Part shown: piece after piece, positions 40,843 through 54,184 of the stretch | Numbering within the stretch: the first letter of the stretch is position 1 | Layout of the letters: every line of letters begins with the position of its first letter | DNA from: Strix aluco | Lineage: Eukaryota > Chordata > Aves > Strigiformes > Strigidae | Assembly (NCBI RefSeq): GCF_031877795.1 | Contig: NC_133940.1 | Span: 13,145,985 to 13,209,984 of the forward strand | Direction of reading: 5' to 3' | DNA: 64,000 nt | Notes under the pieces: generated by a model | What the model was told of the DNA's origin: nothing | What the model saw: only the letters and a program-made list of their open reading frames with translations | Database searches by the model: none | Made by a program: the position numbers and the translations under genes

Positions 40843-40891
40843 CTTAAGAAGTACTGCCCATGCGATCAAGGATTTGACTGGGCACTCAGGT
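40843..40891 (-). other. Exon-like 49-bp segment upstream of ACSL4
   Basis: On the minus strand, cttttactttatag, 49 bp, then AAG followed by gtaagtatt. One frame is open across it (PECPVKSLIAWAVLLK). It lies about 7.7 kb upstream of the ACSL4 island on the same strand. It could be an alternative leader exon, a noncoding RNA exon or chance. No companion exon was recognised. Confidence 0.25.
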
Positions 40892-42638
40892 CTATAAAGT
40901 AAAAGCACTTTTAATGAAGACTCCAGGTGAACATCAATCTTTAACACTCTGGTAAAGTTAACAAAACTGTGACTGTTTTAAATGCTTCCACTTGGCTTCT
41001 CTTTTGCTATTAAAACAGAAGAGAGTTCTACTTACACAATCAGTTTGTCATATCAGTAGCTGCTACTTACTTGTACATGTTGTTCCTTGGGTTTCCAATT
41101 AACATCATATATACAAGAAATATTAATAGAATATGCTTAATTTACACAACACTTTTAATGACTGTGCTTTCATTTCTGTCAGTAGGTCCACTACAAGTTG
41201 ATTCCTGGAGTCAATTATTTAATTTATTCACATAACTCTATATATGCAGATTGTTTGCAAAAATAATTGTTATTGTTGTTGTAGTTACAGAAGAGGTAAA
41301 TGCTTGTGAATGAAACCTAGTTCCGAATATTTGCAGACACCAGAGTTGGGGTGGGGAATGGCTGCGTTCGGAGGTGTGCTCTGCTCCTGCTGGTCTTGTA
41401 CTCAGAATTCAAAACTGCCTGAAAGTAGACACCATCACATTATCTGTAATGATATCTGGCTCCAAAGGCCAGCTCAGGTATCAGTATTGCACACAGCTGA
41501 CAAATACCATGATAACAGTTTATTTTTGTTCAGATGAATAGTATCACTTACAGACCTATTTTCTTACTGGACAATGATAGTTAAGAAAGATGATGCTGGG
41601 GCATTCCAGCTTTAGCCCACGTTGCCTAGATAATTTAACTGCTTCATTAATATACAATAGAAGCATCTTCAAATAAAAAAAGACTTGTAGCAGCTTGAGA
41701 AAATTAGAAGCTAGTGCAAAAATAGCCAGGGTAACAAAAGGTGCATTATATTCACTAGACAAACAGCATGAGCAATTCCATCTCTTACCAAGTTTTAGAA
41801 TATTATTTTCATGACTTCTTCCAACTGTATCACTGGGGCTAACAAGAAATGTTACTCTCCACAAACTTTGCCTTTCTTATCTCCTGATTATCAAGGCTAC
41901 AAACAGCACTATATCTATTTTTTCTTTAAGCATTCTTGATCAGTATTTACAGTAACGCTCTTCGGGAGAAAAGTCAAGAGTAGCATAAGTCTTAGTTTAG
42001 GACAATGGAGCACAGCAGTGGTAGCACTTCTCCTCTCTTCACAGTTTAAACATCAGTTAGTTCTGCCCACAGAGGTTGTTCAGCAAGCTCTGAGAATCAC
42101 AAGTGCAGAGCGTGTAGTGGAGGATTATGTGCTAGTTCTCAGAATTTAAAGGGTTTCTTAAAACAAAGCAGATATATTTCTAAGACATGTTTTCACACTG
42201 GATTTATGTACGTTATGGTAAGCTCTGAACTCCCAAAATATCAGCTGCATCTGTCTTGGGGTGGTGTAGTAAGTTCATTCCTTCTTAGGAGCAAATTTCT
42301 CATACTAAAAAGTAAATTCTGTAACTTGAAGACTTAAAAAGCACATAATAGAACATAATTTCACTCTTTCCCCTTTTTATCTCTGCTGTCTATCAGAGTT
42401 CTTTTTATATCTGAACACACTCTCTTATAAAGTAATTTATTTCTTTTTGTTCATTAATCCAGCCTGCAATCTGCTTCCATTGAACTTAACCGCAAACTTC
42501 CAGTACCATCACAGGGAATGTTTGGTGTCCATGTTCACCAAAGCAGACCTGGCTGGATGGGAGGAGGGGGCAGACTATGCCCGCAGACATCCCACAAGCT
42601 TTACAATGCTTTTTTAGCAGTTGGAGTGCAAACAGTTG

Positions 42639-42811
42639 ATTTTAGCCCAGAGAAGCTGTGGCTGCCCCCTCCCTGGCAGTGTTCAAGGCCAGGTTGGACG
42701 GGGCTTTGAGCAACCTGGGCTAGTGGAAGGTGTCCCTGCCCATGGCAGGGGGGTTGGAACTAGGTGATCTTTAAGGTCCCTTCCAACCCAAACCACTCCA
42801 TGATTCTATGA
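42639..42811 (+). mobile_element. CR1 LINE 3' end, 5'-truncated
   Basis: A sense-oriented tail: cctggcagtgttcaaggcca, gggctttgagcaacctgggc, ggtgatctttaaggtccctt and ttctatga. The extreme 5' truncation is normal for CR1. It belongs to the same subfamily type as the 39.5-kb copy but lies in the opposite orientation, so the two form a 3-kb-separated inverted pair. Confidence 0.88.
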
Positions 42812-44384
42812 AACGTTACAGAAGTGTTAAAGCATCTTAAGCAGAAAGCTTGTCAAGGAAAGCTCAGGATTCAGCAGTCAGCTCCAGACCAGGGCTCTTC
42901 CTGTGCAGGACAAAAGATGTTACATTGTCCAATGACAGAAGAAACTACTTGTTTATACTGACACAACTCCAGCATCCCTGGGGTTTTTTGTTTGTTTGTT
43001 TTTCAATGGACTCCAGAAAAAGCAAGCATTAGCTAGAGATCATGAGTAAAGGGGAAAAAGAAAAGGAAGTCCATCATTGTCTTTTTAGATTAGAAATCTT
43101 CAGCTGGTGGTTTAGGCTCCCGTCCTATGGAAACAGGTCTGAGCCCACAGCCACACACCGCACATCCATACTCTGAAGGAACTTGCATTTGGACTCCTAT
43201 CAGAGAGTAAATGTGAATGTCAAATCACTAGAGTCCATTTCAGAGATGTTAATGGGAAATATTTTAGAAAACAGTACCTGGAGGTTCTGTAAGAGGCAGA
43301 CATGGTTTTTAGGTAGTATGTATGTATGTTGGATAGACTTTGCAACCTATGTTTCATTTATATTTCCCTAGTCTAAACTAATCTTTATTCACCTGCAATT
43401 TTGTTGTTATGTTTGACTCCTAAGAAACTTTCACTCGATTCATTCTTTGGGACAGAACCTTTGTGTTGGATAGGCTGGCTTACTTTCAAAATTACCTGTT
43501 GATCTAGCCAAGTGGAGGGATGCTCCCTAACGTTAAATCATGTAATTCATATTCCCCTGGAAAGAGCAGAGAACTTCCTGATTCAACTTCCTCCTGTCAC
43601 AGACTGCAAATCTAGGTTGCTTTCAGATTTTGATCCCTGTTATGTTACCTATTAAGGGGGAGAACAGGAAACTGGGCAGCAACACCACCATGCTTTAATG
43701 AGCTGTGAGTGTAGGGATTGGCATCAGTAACCTCCAACCTCTGTCACTAAAATAAACTGCTTATCCTTTCAATGTAGGGGTACTTGTAGCTCAAAGGTGT
43801 TGTTAAAATTAAGTAGCTAATGTTAATAATTCAATTTAAAGATGCATAAAGTGGTTATTAGGACATGGACTAGGGAGAAGACCCACTGTTGTGAATTCTT
43901 ACACAATTGATCAAGTAGCCTTTCTCCTTAGACACTCGAGAAGACCAGTACTCAAATATCATCATTCCCAGTGTTGATGTAGAAACAATCCAACAAAAAG
44001 AATAAGATAAATTGGATTGCCAGAACCCTCCCATTGTATTTTACTTCTAATATTTTGAAGGGTAAATTTGAAATAATTTTGATAACTGAAAGTGGAGCGA
44101 CATTGCTGACATTGCTGAACGCTACAGAGCTGCAGTAGCTATCTATTCTGTTTTCAATTCATTTTTATCTTGTTTGATTTGACAGTAGTTATGTGTCATT
44201 CCAGTACCAGTCCAAATTATATTAGCATAAACTGTGCTACTGGGTTTTGCTCTTAATGTCTTCATTCAGTCTGTCCACAGTAGTACTGATGGCAGCCAAC
44301 CATCTAACTATATGTTTTCACAACAGTGCCCGCAATACTTTGTAATTCCAGGTACCATCTTTTATTGAAATGAAATTTAGGCCA

Positions 44385-45035
44385 TGAAGTTGCTACAACC
44401 CAGACTGGGAGCCCAGGGAGTCATAAAGGATTCATGATCCCCTTGGGTTAAATTAAGGTGAAGCGACACCAAACGACCAGTTAAAATGTTTTACTGGCAG
44501 TAGAAACGACTTGAACTTGGAAAAGGATAGTAAACAATGTGGCCTCTTATTGATAATCTATAAGAAAGAAAAGAAAGGCACTTAAAAGAAAAGGAAGGGA
44601 GAGAAAGAGCATCAAACAATCTGGATCACCACCCCAGGTTCCAGCATTGTCTCAGGTCCAGTAATCTTGGGTGGTGGGTGCACACACAGCAATGTTTTCT
44701 GTCACCCTTTAAGTTTGTTTTATCGGCTGATTTGCATCCTAGATGAGGAGCATGAGAGATGAGGAAAGGTGCAGCATGGGTTCTGCGCATGTGTTGAGGG
44801 GGGATGGGGTGCATTAACCCTTTCGTCCAGTTGAGTCAGTGGTCATGATCTCCCCCTGCCACCTTTACTTTTCCCACAGTTACTGCTGGTTTTCGCTGAC
44901 TTCATGCTCCTCAGGCAACCAAGTCAAGTCAAGCACTGACACAATGCTGCTGAAGAGAATTAAAAGCTACATCCTTTTTCAATGTTACCCTGACATTCAC
45001 TTCCTTTCCCAGAAATGGCTGACCACAGGAAAGCC
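44385..45035. mobile_element. Probable endogenous retrovirus LTR-derived fragment
   Basis: The segment includes gcgacaccaaacgaccagtt, a purine-rich run (about 44560-44610) and ctgagtcagtggtcatgatc-like text followed by a pyrimidine stretch. It resembles LTR sequence common in passerine and other bird genomes, from memory. It carries no readable viral gene, only short, interrupted frames. Ends and target-site duplications could not be identified, so boundaries and orientation are uncertain. Confidence 0.4.
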
Positions 45036-48000
45036 TATAGACTGAAATATTGCTATGCAGAATAAACAATTACTCCTATGAACAGCAGAGCTAATGAAGC
45101 CCACCTGTTTTTTTTTTTAAAGAGATTTGAATCCCTTGCTCTTTTTCTTCCATGGATTCCTTGATTAATAAGGTCTGACCTCTCATTTCACAACTTGTGC
45201 TGTTAGTATATAAAAGATCATTTCCATGATAAACCAGGTTGTCATGTGCCTCTGCACATGCAATTCCTGTTTATCTGCAATTTTGACTCAATATCAAATT
45301 CTTTTCAAAAAGCAAATTGATCTCAACTTTAAAAACACTCTCAAGCCTTTAACTAGCTAAGTCATATGTAGCTGTTTACACTGTTATACAGAAGTTGTCT
45401 GATGAACTTCAGCCCACACACAGGATTAAAAACAATAAAAAGCTTATAAGGTGGGATACCTTTTTCTTGTAGAGCTTTTACAGTGAAGTCTTGGGTCAGT
45501 CCAAGTTATCTTGTGAAAGAAGCTTTGTCCAATGTCTCAGCTAGGAATTTTAGATGAGGAAAAACTAAAGCACCACTCTCCTTGCTCAAATTTACTCTCA
45601 AAATTAGGTTTATAATCGATGCTACAGTTTCCTCTTTTTCCCTGGATTAAGAATCTAAAATGTTAAATATTTTTATAGTCCTGTCCTATATGATACAACA
45701 GCACTTTAAGTGCATACAGTACTTGCAGTATAGGGGAAGCACTACAAACAGAAATGACACTCTAATTTCTAAACATCTGCTTTTACTTCTGCTACTCATT
45801 TAATGGTAAACCTATCACTTAATTTCTGAGACTCCTATCCAATTTTCTCTTTTATGCAGTAAAACCAGCAAATGCTACCTCAATGCAATTCCTATTACTT
45901 TACACTCCATGCACAAAATTTAGGACCTTTCAGAATTCATCTTGCAAATAGACATAATTAAACCATAAACCATAATTACCACACAAAGCAAAGGAATAAG
46001 GACAGATATTTCGACAAAAACGAGACACCGTGAGAACTGCATCAGGCATTTAGTGAGCTTCCATTGACTTCAGCAGCATAAGGCTCTGTCCTTACTAAGA
46101 GGCCAGCACCTTAGATGACTGAAATATTATCAGATATTATCAAATTAATCTCCAGTATGACCCCACTGACTCCTCTGGTGCTACACTGGGCACAAGTCTG
46201 GCCCACATGCTATAGAAAGTGTTGGCACAAATGTAAGGGAGCTCAGGAAAAATGGTAGAGGATTTGTGATGAACAGGAGGCTTAAACAGTTTTAAACCAA
46301 CCACCCAAGGTTTAACTTTAGACTAATTATTTTTCTATGGTGTAACTTAATGGCAATTCCTCTTAATACTGGATTTAAAAGTTTAAAATAAGCAAGCCAT
46401 TTTCAATACCATGGGAGGTCTACAGTAATAATACCAATTAAGCCTAATAATCTCATAAATCTGTAGCTCTAAGACATTCCCTTGGGTGTTAGGTGATACT
46501 TTAGCCAAATACTGAAATGTGAGATTCCAGCAAATAAACAAATAAAGAGTTTTAGCAAGGCAAGATTAAAATGCCTGCCATTAACCCAAAGTAATCATGA
46601 ATAAAGGCTGTCAAGTTTTTATCTAATGATCAACGTATTCCCAGGATTCCTGCTTTTTTCCCCCACAGGCTAGGTGAGGAAATTGAACAAGGATGTGTAA
46701 TATTAATGATAACATCAAGTTTTTTAGTCCTGTCTGGAGACAGAATGGGTGCAAATGCTGGATCTGATGAGTGGACTTCCTGAGAATTATTCTTCAAGAT
46801 ATTTCAAAGTAAACTACCCCATTTGCAAAGAAGATATGAACCCTCACCCTTTCCCTAACACACCCCCCCTTTTAAGGATCAGAGAAGACAGGAGAGGGAA
46901 GAAACACCTGGGAATTAAATTTCAGAATCTGATTAAGAATTTTAAAATCCTTGGTTCTACAAGGCTTAGACTACTATGCTCTACTCTTTATAGTTTAGGC
47001 AAAATATTTGAGATTATTCAGGCCATTCAACATCCAAAAATACATTGTGGAAGCCTCTTGCTTCTGCTAATAGGCAGATGTATCTAGGTGTCTGTGTAAC
47101 AGTACTCAAGCAGGATTATCGAGAGTTAGATTTACTGTTTATTTTGACATTCTATTGACACAACTTGTATCTATGCAGCAAGCTCTATCCCAAATTGCTA
47201 GTGAGTTGTGCTGCTTGCAACCTTTACTATTTTTTTTGCCTCACATTCTCTTCCCCAAAACCACTCTGCCTTTGTAGTATGACAGTGACTAGGTCATTTC
47301 CATTTCTTTGCTAAAAATCACCTGCTTCGAAGAAAGGAAAGGACATCTGTTTAACAGCAGTAACCACTAGAAGACTGGAAGCCTGACTTCTTTTCTCAGA
47401 GGTGCAAACCAAGCTAAAATCCAGCAGGACCTGGGCTGCCACCTGCTGTGCAATTTTATTTTTTGTTCTCAATTGAAAATGCAAGCATTTTTGCAACAAA
47501 GATTATATTGCAGAATGCAGATGTCTAGCCTGATTTCTCATAAAAATCCTCTAGAGGGAATGAGTTAGACACATACAGGAATGGAGCAAAATGTGTCTTG
47601 AAGCATAGGTCTGTTTACTGGTGTACACTCATAGTGTCTTCATGAAAATCAAACAGGTAGGTGCCTCAGCTGAGAAGGTTGCACACTAGGTTGTACTAGT
47701 ATTATTAGTATAGAAGGTTTTAAAGAATCTTTTAATGAGAAAGCTGTACCCTATTCTGCTTGTGACTGAACATCTAGAATTTGCTTATCTAGCTGACATT
47801 TGTGCTCTTTGGACTCTATAAGCAGCAGCACATGGATCTGAAAAACATGAATAACTTGAAGTGTTTCAGGCTGGGATATAAATATTTTTGTTACTTCTTT
47901 CCCCCCTTACTGGATGAAGTTTTCAATTCCATGCTTCCAGAGGTCTGGCCACTCCTTTGAGCTATGCATCCAGGCTACAGTTTCTGCTTACCCCTTTTGC

Positions 48001-51000
48001 TGTTTCTAGTAAAGAAGGCTTTAAGGAAATAATTTGGGTACCTCTTTTCACCATTAGTCAGAGTTTTTACTTGGAAAAATCTGTTACTGAGTCCAATATG
48101 ATCTGCAGGGTGAAACACCTGTACCGAGTACCATAGCCCTCACCCCCTCTCTGGGCAGGAAAAGATCATGTCAAGGTTGAGATTGTGGAAAAAGTCTTCC
48201 CAGTAATTAGCCAGAGGAGAAAACAAAAAGCAGCTAGCTCTGAAGCATGATGCATACCATCAGCCAAGCTGTTAAAATGTTCACATGTACATAAGCCATG
48301 AATCCTGATAAATTTAGAGAGCTCTGTGGTACATATTCTAAGATTTATGAAAGAGACTAAAAGGGGCTGAGCTATCTGGAAGTCACAGACCTGAAAAACT
48401 CTTTTACCTCCCTTGTTCTATCACAGAAAACTGTTAGCAAACATCCACTGATGCAGTATGAATAAAGGAGACACTGACTGCAGGATTCATCTGAATACTG
48501 AGATGAGAACATAAGCGGAGATATTAAAATGCATAAGATATGTATTTTCTTGTTTCCTTCAAACTCTGTGCACTACATTGGCCTAAGCAAAAACCCCTCA
48601 TATTTACACATCAACTCCTTTCCAAAAAATGCAATCCTTACACATGCAAAAAAAAACTTAATTCAAGTTGTCACTAAATTTCAGTCCAGTAACTGCTGCA
48701 GTTCAGAGGGTTCCTTCCTACCCCATCTCATCAGAGAACTGTGAAACCTGTTTCCCTCTTTCAGCTCTAACAGGAGAGAACACAGTTCCTGCCCTCCTTT
48801 CTGCAAACATTGATACCTTTTTCCACATTTGTTCTATCAATGTATGAAGTATTAAAAAATACTTGACGTGCCTTGGCCCCTGCCAAGCCCTAAGTGGCCA
48901 AATGCCATGTCATCACGCCTTTTGCAGAAACAGGCATGTATTCTTGGTATTTAAAGTTCCTTATAGGAAAGTATCATGTATCATGCAGGTGTGTCATGTA
49001 TCATTAGAACGGAACTAGTCTGATTCTTACTATTTAATTTTCTATGTGTTAGAAAAGTAGTGATAACAACATCCTGAAGAGATAAAACAACAAAAATTGT
49101 GCTGCTACTGAAAAAGAAATAGGGGGGGAGATGTATTAGTTAATAGAGCATTATAAACAATACGGGACACAAACACAAAAGGGAGTGAATGTCATTGAGC
49201 ACTTCAAGGCATAAAATTGAACTGACGTGTGAATAGAGCAGTTTTCTTTCTGCTAGTTCAAATTTAAGAACATCACATAAATAACATCTGGATGGAAACT
49301 TTATTTTTCTTAAGAACACATTTTATACGTTTTATAGCAGATCAATTTTTTTCACACTCATCTTAAAAAAATATTTTTCCCAAAGCTCCAAACAACTTCA
49401 GAGAATGCCTTTACGCATTTAACATATGAACCTACAAAGAAACGTATCACCATTTCTCAGATGCATCCTCAACCTGCGTTACAGTTACTGGCAGTACTGT
49501 TTGACCTTTTAACTCACTCAACATGGGTAGAGTAATTAATATGCAGATGAACTGTTAACTATGATTTTCTTTATCTCAAAGCAAACCTTGCACATTCATG
49601 ATGCTTCTTTATTTCTCCCTTCTTTTACATCCAACTGTTTTTGTGTCTATTAATATTGCAGCTTTTTATGTAAGGGAAAAAATAAGTCAAATACTGCAAA
49701 CATGACAGAAATGCGATTCAATGAAAAGCTGGTTCACACAGTTGTCAACTAACAAGTTTCTGTTGGTGCTTTATATAATTATTTTCAGTCCATCAGATTA
49801 AAAAACATGAAAATGTGATATGCTTTTTAAGCTTCTGTTTTGAATGTTTCAAGTTGACATTTACTTTTTTTCAGTATTGTCTAGCATATGTTCTAGCTAA
49901 GTTAGCTGACAGAGAGAGGAGATATGCTAAATGCAACAACCTTTCATCTTTCTCTCAAGAAAATTCCTCGAGAGGAAATCAGCAATTACACTACCACAAG
50001 CCTTTCTTTAAATTCATAAAAAATACATGTGAGCATCTGACTAAACAGAAGGAAGTCAGAATAACTGATGGAAGAATCTCTATGAACCTAGATTTCTAAC
50101 AAGAAAAAACCCCCAAACAAACAGCAAAATTCAACAAAAAAAGCCACCCTGTACTGAATGGCTTGATTGAATTTTTCCAGGTGGCTGCCCTATAGGCACT
50201 TCTGGTTGCAAATGTAGTTTTCAAAATGTGTAGATAATTCAACATGAAGAAGTATAGTATCTATAAGCATCTCCATTTTGGGGGTGGGGAGCGGATATTT
50301 ACTCTAGGGACTAATTACAATATAACCCCTAGCTCTTGATTATTTCACTTGCTGATACCAGCATGCAAGAAGAAAGATATGACCTTAGTGATTTGCTGGG
50401 AGGCATCTTCTTGTGCCCTACAAGGGACAGTGCTGATTTTTCAGCCAAAACTTGAAAATGAACCCCCAACAGTTACTCTGAACATGATCTTTTGCAAGTT
50501 ATATACAAAAAACTGAAGAGAAACTTATTTCTGAACTAGTATTTCTCCTTACTCATGCTCAATTTGAGCATACTACATTTATCAAAGCTAACAGTGAAGG
50601 AAATCTTCAGTTCCTCTCAGTTTATTTTTTTTAACTTTACATTAGTACCCACAATACAGTGGATTTTTTTCCTAATGTTTTTGCATAATACATTATGAGT
50701 TATAAATAAAGGATTAATCATTCATCCTGACACTTCAAACAATCTAATTTTCCATCAGCTAGAAGACTCTGATAAACTCCTAATCATTAGGATTTGGTTT
50801 ATTACTTTGTGAATAAAAGCACATGATAAATTACAGCCTCACTGTTAAAGTAACTCTGCTGATGTCTTCAGCTATACATGTGAATATTTTTTGTGAGAGG
50901 CATTTCAAGACTTAAAATATTATTTTACTTTGTTGTTCATTCTGTGTTTTTTTTTTTTTAAACAACACCTCAACACCTATACAACAAGGATGCACAGTTT

Positions 51001-51373
51001 CTAGTAAATCCACAGGTGTAACTATATACTGATATGTAGAATCGCATTTCTGAAGTACAGCAATATATCTTGATGTTGAGGAAAGGTCTCAATTTATATA
51101 CTTAAATTCAAAGGATTTGAGGCCAGGCTTAAGCTAAGTGTGTGCTTAAATGCTTTTCTGAATAAGATTTAAGGTCTTTTAGTCCCTCTGCTTTGAAGTT
51201 CAATTTCTGATGCTTATTGATGATATCTACCACATACAAAACTTCAGGCCTTGCCTTTACTTCCAGGCTTACTTAAGATGGAATTTGCCAATGATACATT
51301 AGGGAGAGACAAGATGCAGAGTTTTATTTTACAGAGGGAGCAATGTTACATAAACTGACTTTGAATTTCATAC

Positions 51374-51740
51374 ATTGTCAGGAAACAGCAAGAGTGGGGC
51401 TGCTCCACCCAGGCAGGCAATCCAAGAGCCAAGGGTGACCACGCACGGGCAGGAGCAGCGACCTTACCAACAAGGGTGCAGTCCCACAGCACCAAGCCAG
51501 GCGAGCAGAACAGGGCTGGAGATGGTGACAGCGTCTGTTGAGAGTCCAGTGATCATTAAAGAAATGAGGGGTGACAAGTCAGGTCCAACGCCAGTCCGGG
51601 AAGCCCAGTCAACAAATCAAGAACAGCAAAGGACAGAGCTGAGGACAGAGGTCTGGCTACTGCACAGCGTGGGTGAGGACTGGGGTCCAGGCCAGAGCGA
51701 ACCTGGAGCTCCCAGGCAGATGATCTGTGAGTAGGAGCCC
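51374..51740. repeat. GC-rich patch with 119-residue open frame, probably an old repeat
   Basis: About 370 bp of GC-rich sequence sits in an AT-rich region. The plus strand has an open frame at 51375-51734 rich in Gln, Ser, Pro and Glu with no recognisable domain. Phrases such as gtcaggtccaacgccagtcc and gggaagcccagtcaacaaat are reminiscent of a dispersed sauropsid repeat, but I cannot name it. Coding status is doubtful. Confidence 0.35.
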
Positions 51741-52619
51741 CACACAAGGCTGCTCCAGATTGTTAAGGACTACTAGCATACTCAGGGACCTGGCATTTCT
51801 TCATGGATGTCACCATTTTTATATTTCAAGAAGCCACAGACAGAAAAATAAATCTCATGTAGACAGAAGAACAAGCCTCAGGCTCTTGTGCAAACATTTT
51901 AGTTACAGGAATTTATCGCTTTTGGAGAACCATTTCTATTGACATAGAAGGTATATATATTTACAATGGATCTTAGTAAGAGCCTGAATTACTTAGTGAA
52001 AGGATGAGAAGAAATGATTAACAAACAGAAAAGAGCAATGGCTCAGCATTCAGTCAATAATACTAAATTTTTATTGACAGATTGCAGAGTGCTTTTCAAA
52101 GAAGCTGAGAAACTTAAACAGAGAGAAAGAAGGAACTGTGCCTAAACCACCCAGCAGATCAAGATCAGAGAACCAGATTTTTTGGCTTTATAGTGGATCA
52201 CAATCTGAACATGAATTAACAATATTGTGCTGTTGCAAATAAATATGAATCATACCTGAAGGTCCAGTTTTATACCAACTATGTTTCTTCTTTCTAGTGA
52301 GTGGAAAAGCACAGACAAACAAGAAATCAGCAGGTCACCTCATCCATTGCCATGACCCAAAGTAGGATCAAACAGATCAGCAAAGTGCTTCAACTACCTC
52401 TGGAATTATAATTGTAATGTTAATCAGCTTCCTCATACAGTCAAACACATGGCCCCGGAAAAGCTTATGCTGGCATAAGACAGTGTGAGAGAAAATGAGC
52501 AGCAAGGGGAAGGGAAAGACAGTGGTGATTTCAGCACACTATATGTCAGTATAATATGCTGAACTATGATGCAACTCAATCTTACTGAATAACTTTTTTA
52601 CTTTTTTGAAAAAGCATGC

Positions 52620-53810
52620 TTCTGAATGGTCAAGACTATTTTAAAATTTAATTCTGTCCCCCTCAGCTTTCTGTCACCTGCAAAATTAGTAAGTATGTTC
52701 TCTGTTCCGTTATTGACATTGTTAATAACAGTAACAAAAAGACCCAGACTGAAGACAGGCTCTAGGAACCCACCAATATATTCTTTCCTTTTGACAGTGA
52801 ACTACTGCTTGCTATCCAGTCAGTTTTTTATAGACCTTATAATACATTTATCCAGACCATATTTTTCTAACTTTTTAATGAAAATGTCACGTAAGTGTCA
52901 AAAACCTAATCAAACTGACAACAGGCTCCGTCCTATCCACAAGGACAGTTCCTTACTGGAGGAGAAAATGAATTTATCTGGTGTGATTTATTTTTGACAG
53001 TCAACATGGATGTTGACTGCTATCATTCCCTGGCTATCATCTAGGTGCTAATAATAGTTTGTGAGATTATTTGTCCCCAGATTTTTCCAGGGATTTAAGT
53101 TAGTTACACTGATCGAGCTGTATTTCTCTGGCTCCGTCCCCCCTCTGAGAACGGCAACTTACAGCTGTCTCTCCTGTTTTTTCAGTATCTCATTCACCTT
53201 CTTAATTCAGTCAGGTCTTTCAGTTGCATTTACTAGACTCAAACAATTGGAAACCATTTAGTTTATCTGAGTTCTCCTAATCTGTTCTTTACCTACTCTG
53301 GGCTGAGATAATTTTGTTCTCAGCATCACCAGCCCTAACTATCTTGATCTTTTTTGGAAGTCTGATACAACAAAGGCACCAACCACTTCAGCTTGCTTTA
53401 AAATTTCTTGAGATTTTCTTCTCTGTTGAGTAGGGGATAAACATTAATATGAATATACTTCCATAGCAGTTTTTAGCTGATAGCTCTTGATAGTTCAATT
53501 GTTTTGCAGCATACCTTTTTTAGCCTTATTCTTAGTCATCTGACCTGTCTTCCTTTATATTTTCTTCAACAGAGACCTCATGATGTGGTTGAGCTAACCT
53601 TACTATTATTTCTATTCTACTTATAACTGGGATAACTGCGCCCTTTGAATTATTTTTCTAAAGCATTGTTCCTTTGCTGAAACTCCTTAGACTTCCTTCC
53701 TATGAGATCTTAACTATTAATTGCTTAAGTCTTTAGCTTTTATGACGTCTGGTTTTATTTAGCTGTTCTCCTCCTCTTCTATGTCATTTTGCAAATGCTC
53801 TTTTTTGTGG
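52620..53810 (-). mobile_element. Ancient CR1 LINE, reverse-transcriptase region (antisense)
   Basis: Over about 1.2 kb the plus strand follows, in order, the complement of an old amniote CR1 ORF2. Pieces include ttctgtcacctgcaaaatta, gtatgttctctgttccgtta, ctatccagtcagttttttat, ttccagggatttaagttagt, gttctttacctactctgggc, tgaaactccttagacttcct and atgagatcttaactattaat. Frameshifts and stops are frequent, and no long frame survives on the minus strand. The age fits insertion before the radiation of birds. Confidence 0.7.
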
Positions 53811-54001
53811 GCAAAATACTACTCACTTTCACGTTCTCTGCCAGTCATCCTTCACTGGCATTCTCTAAAAAACCCCCACCAAACCTCGCAATGAAGCTGT
53901 CACATTCTTCTGGATAGTCCATATCTGAAGAAATCACTACATCTGAGATACCAATAGCTGACAATGTATTATAGGTCTTTTTCACTTCACCAAAGAAAAG
54001 C

Positions 54002-54184
54002 TCAGGAAAGGAGAAGTACGAGAAACAGCCCACAGTCACTGCAAAAGGTGAGAGACTGAATGAAATGCAGAGGCAAGGTGTAAAGCTGCCTGGGATTGCT
54101 TTTAGCAGCAGTAGCTCTCCTCTTGGATGTGACAGGGAACGGGAAGGGACGGATCTGTTCCAGGTTGTTCATGGCGGCAGACAA
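54002..54184 (-). other. Short minus-strand ORF with strong start context
   Basis: The second ATG of a 60-codon frame has an almost perfect context (tctgccgccATGa) and begins MNNLEQIRPFPFPVTSKRRA. I recognise no family. It lies about 0.9 kb left of the TMEM164 island on the opposite strand, so it could belong to a divergent transcript. Chance is equally possible. Confidence 0.2.
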
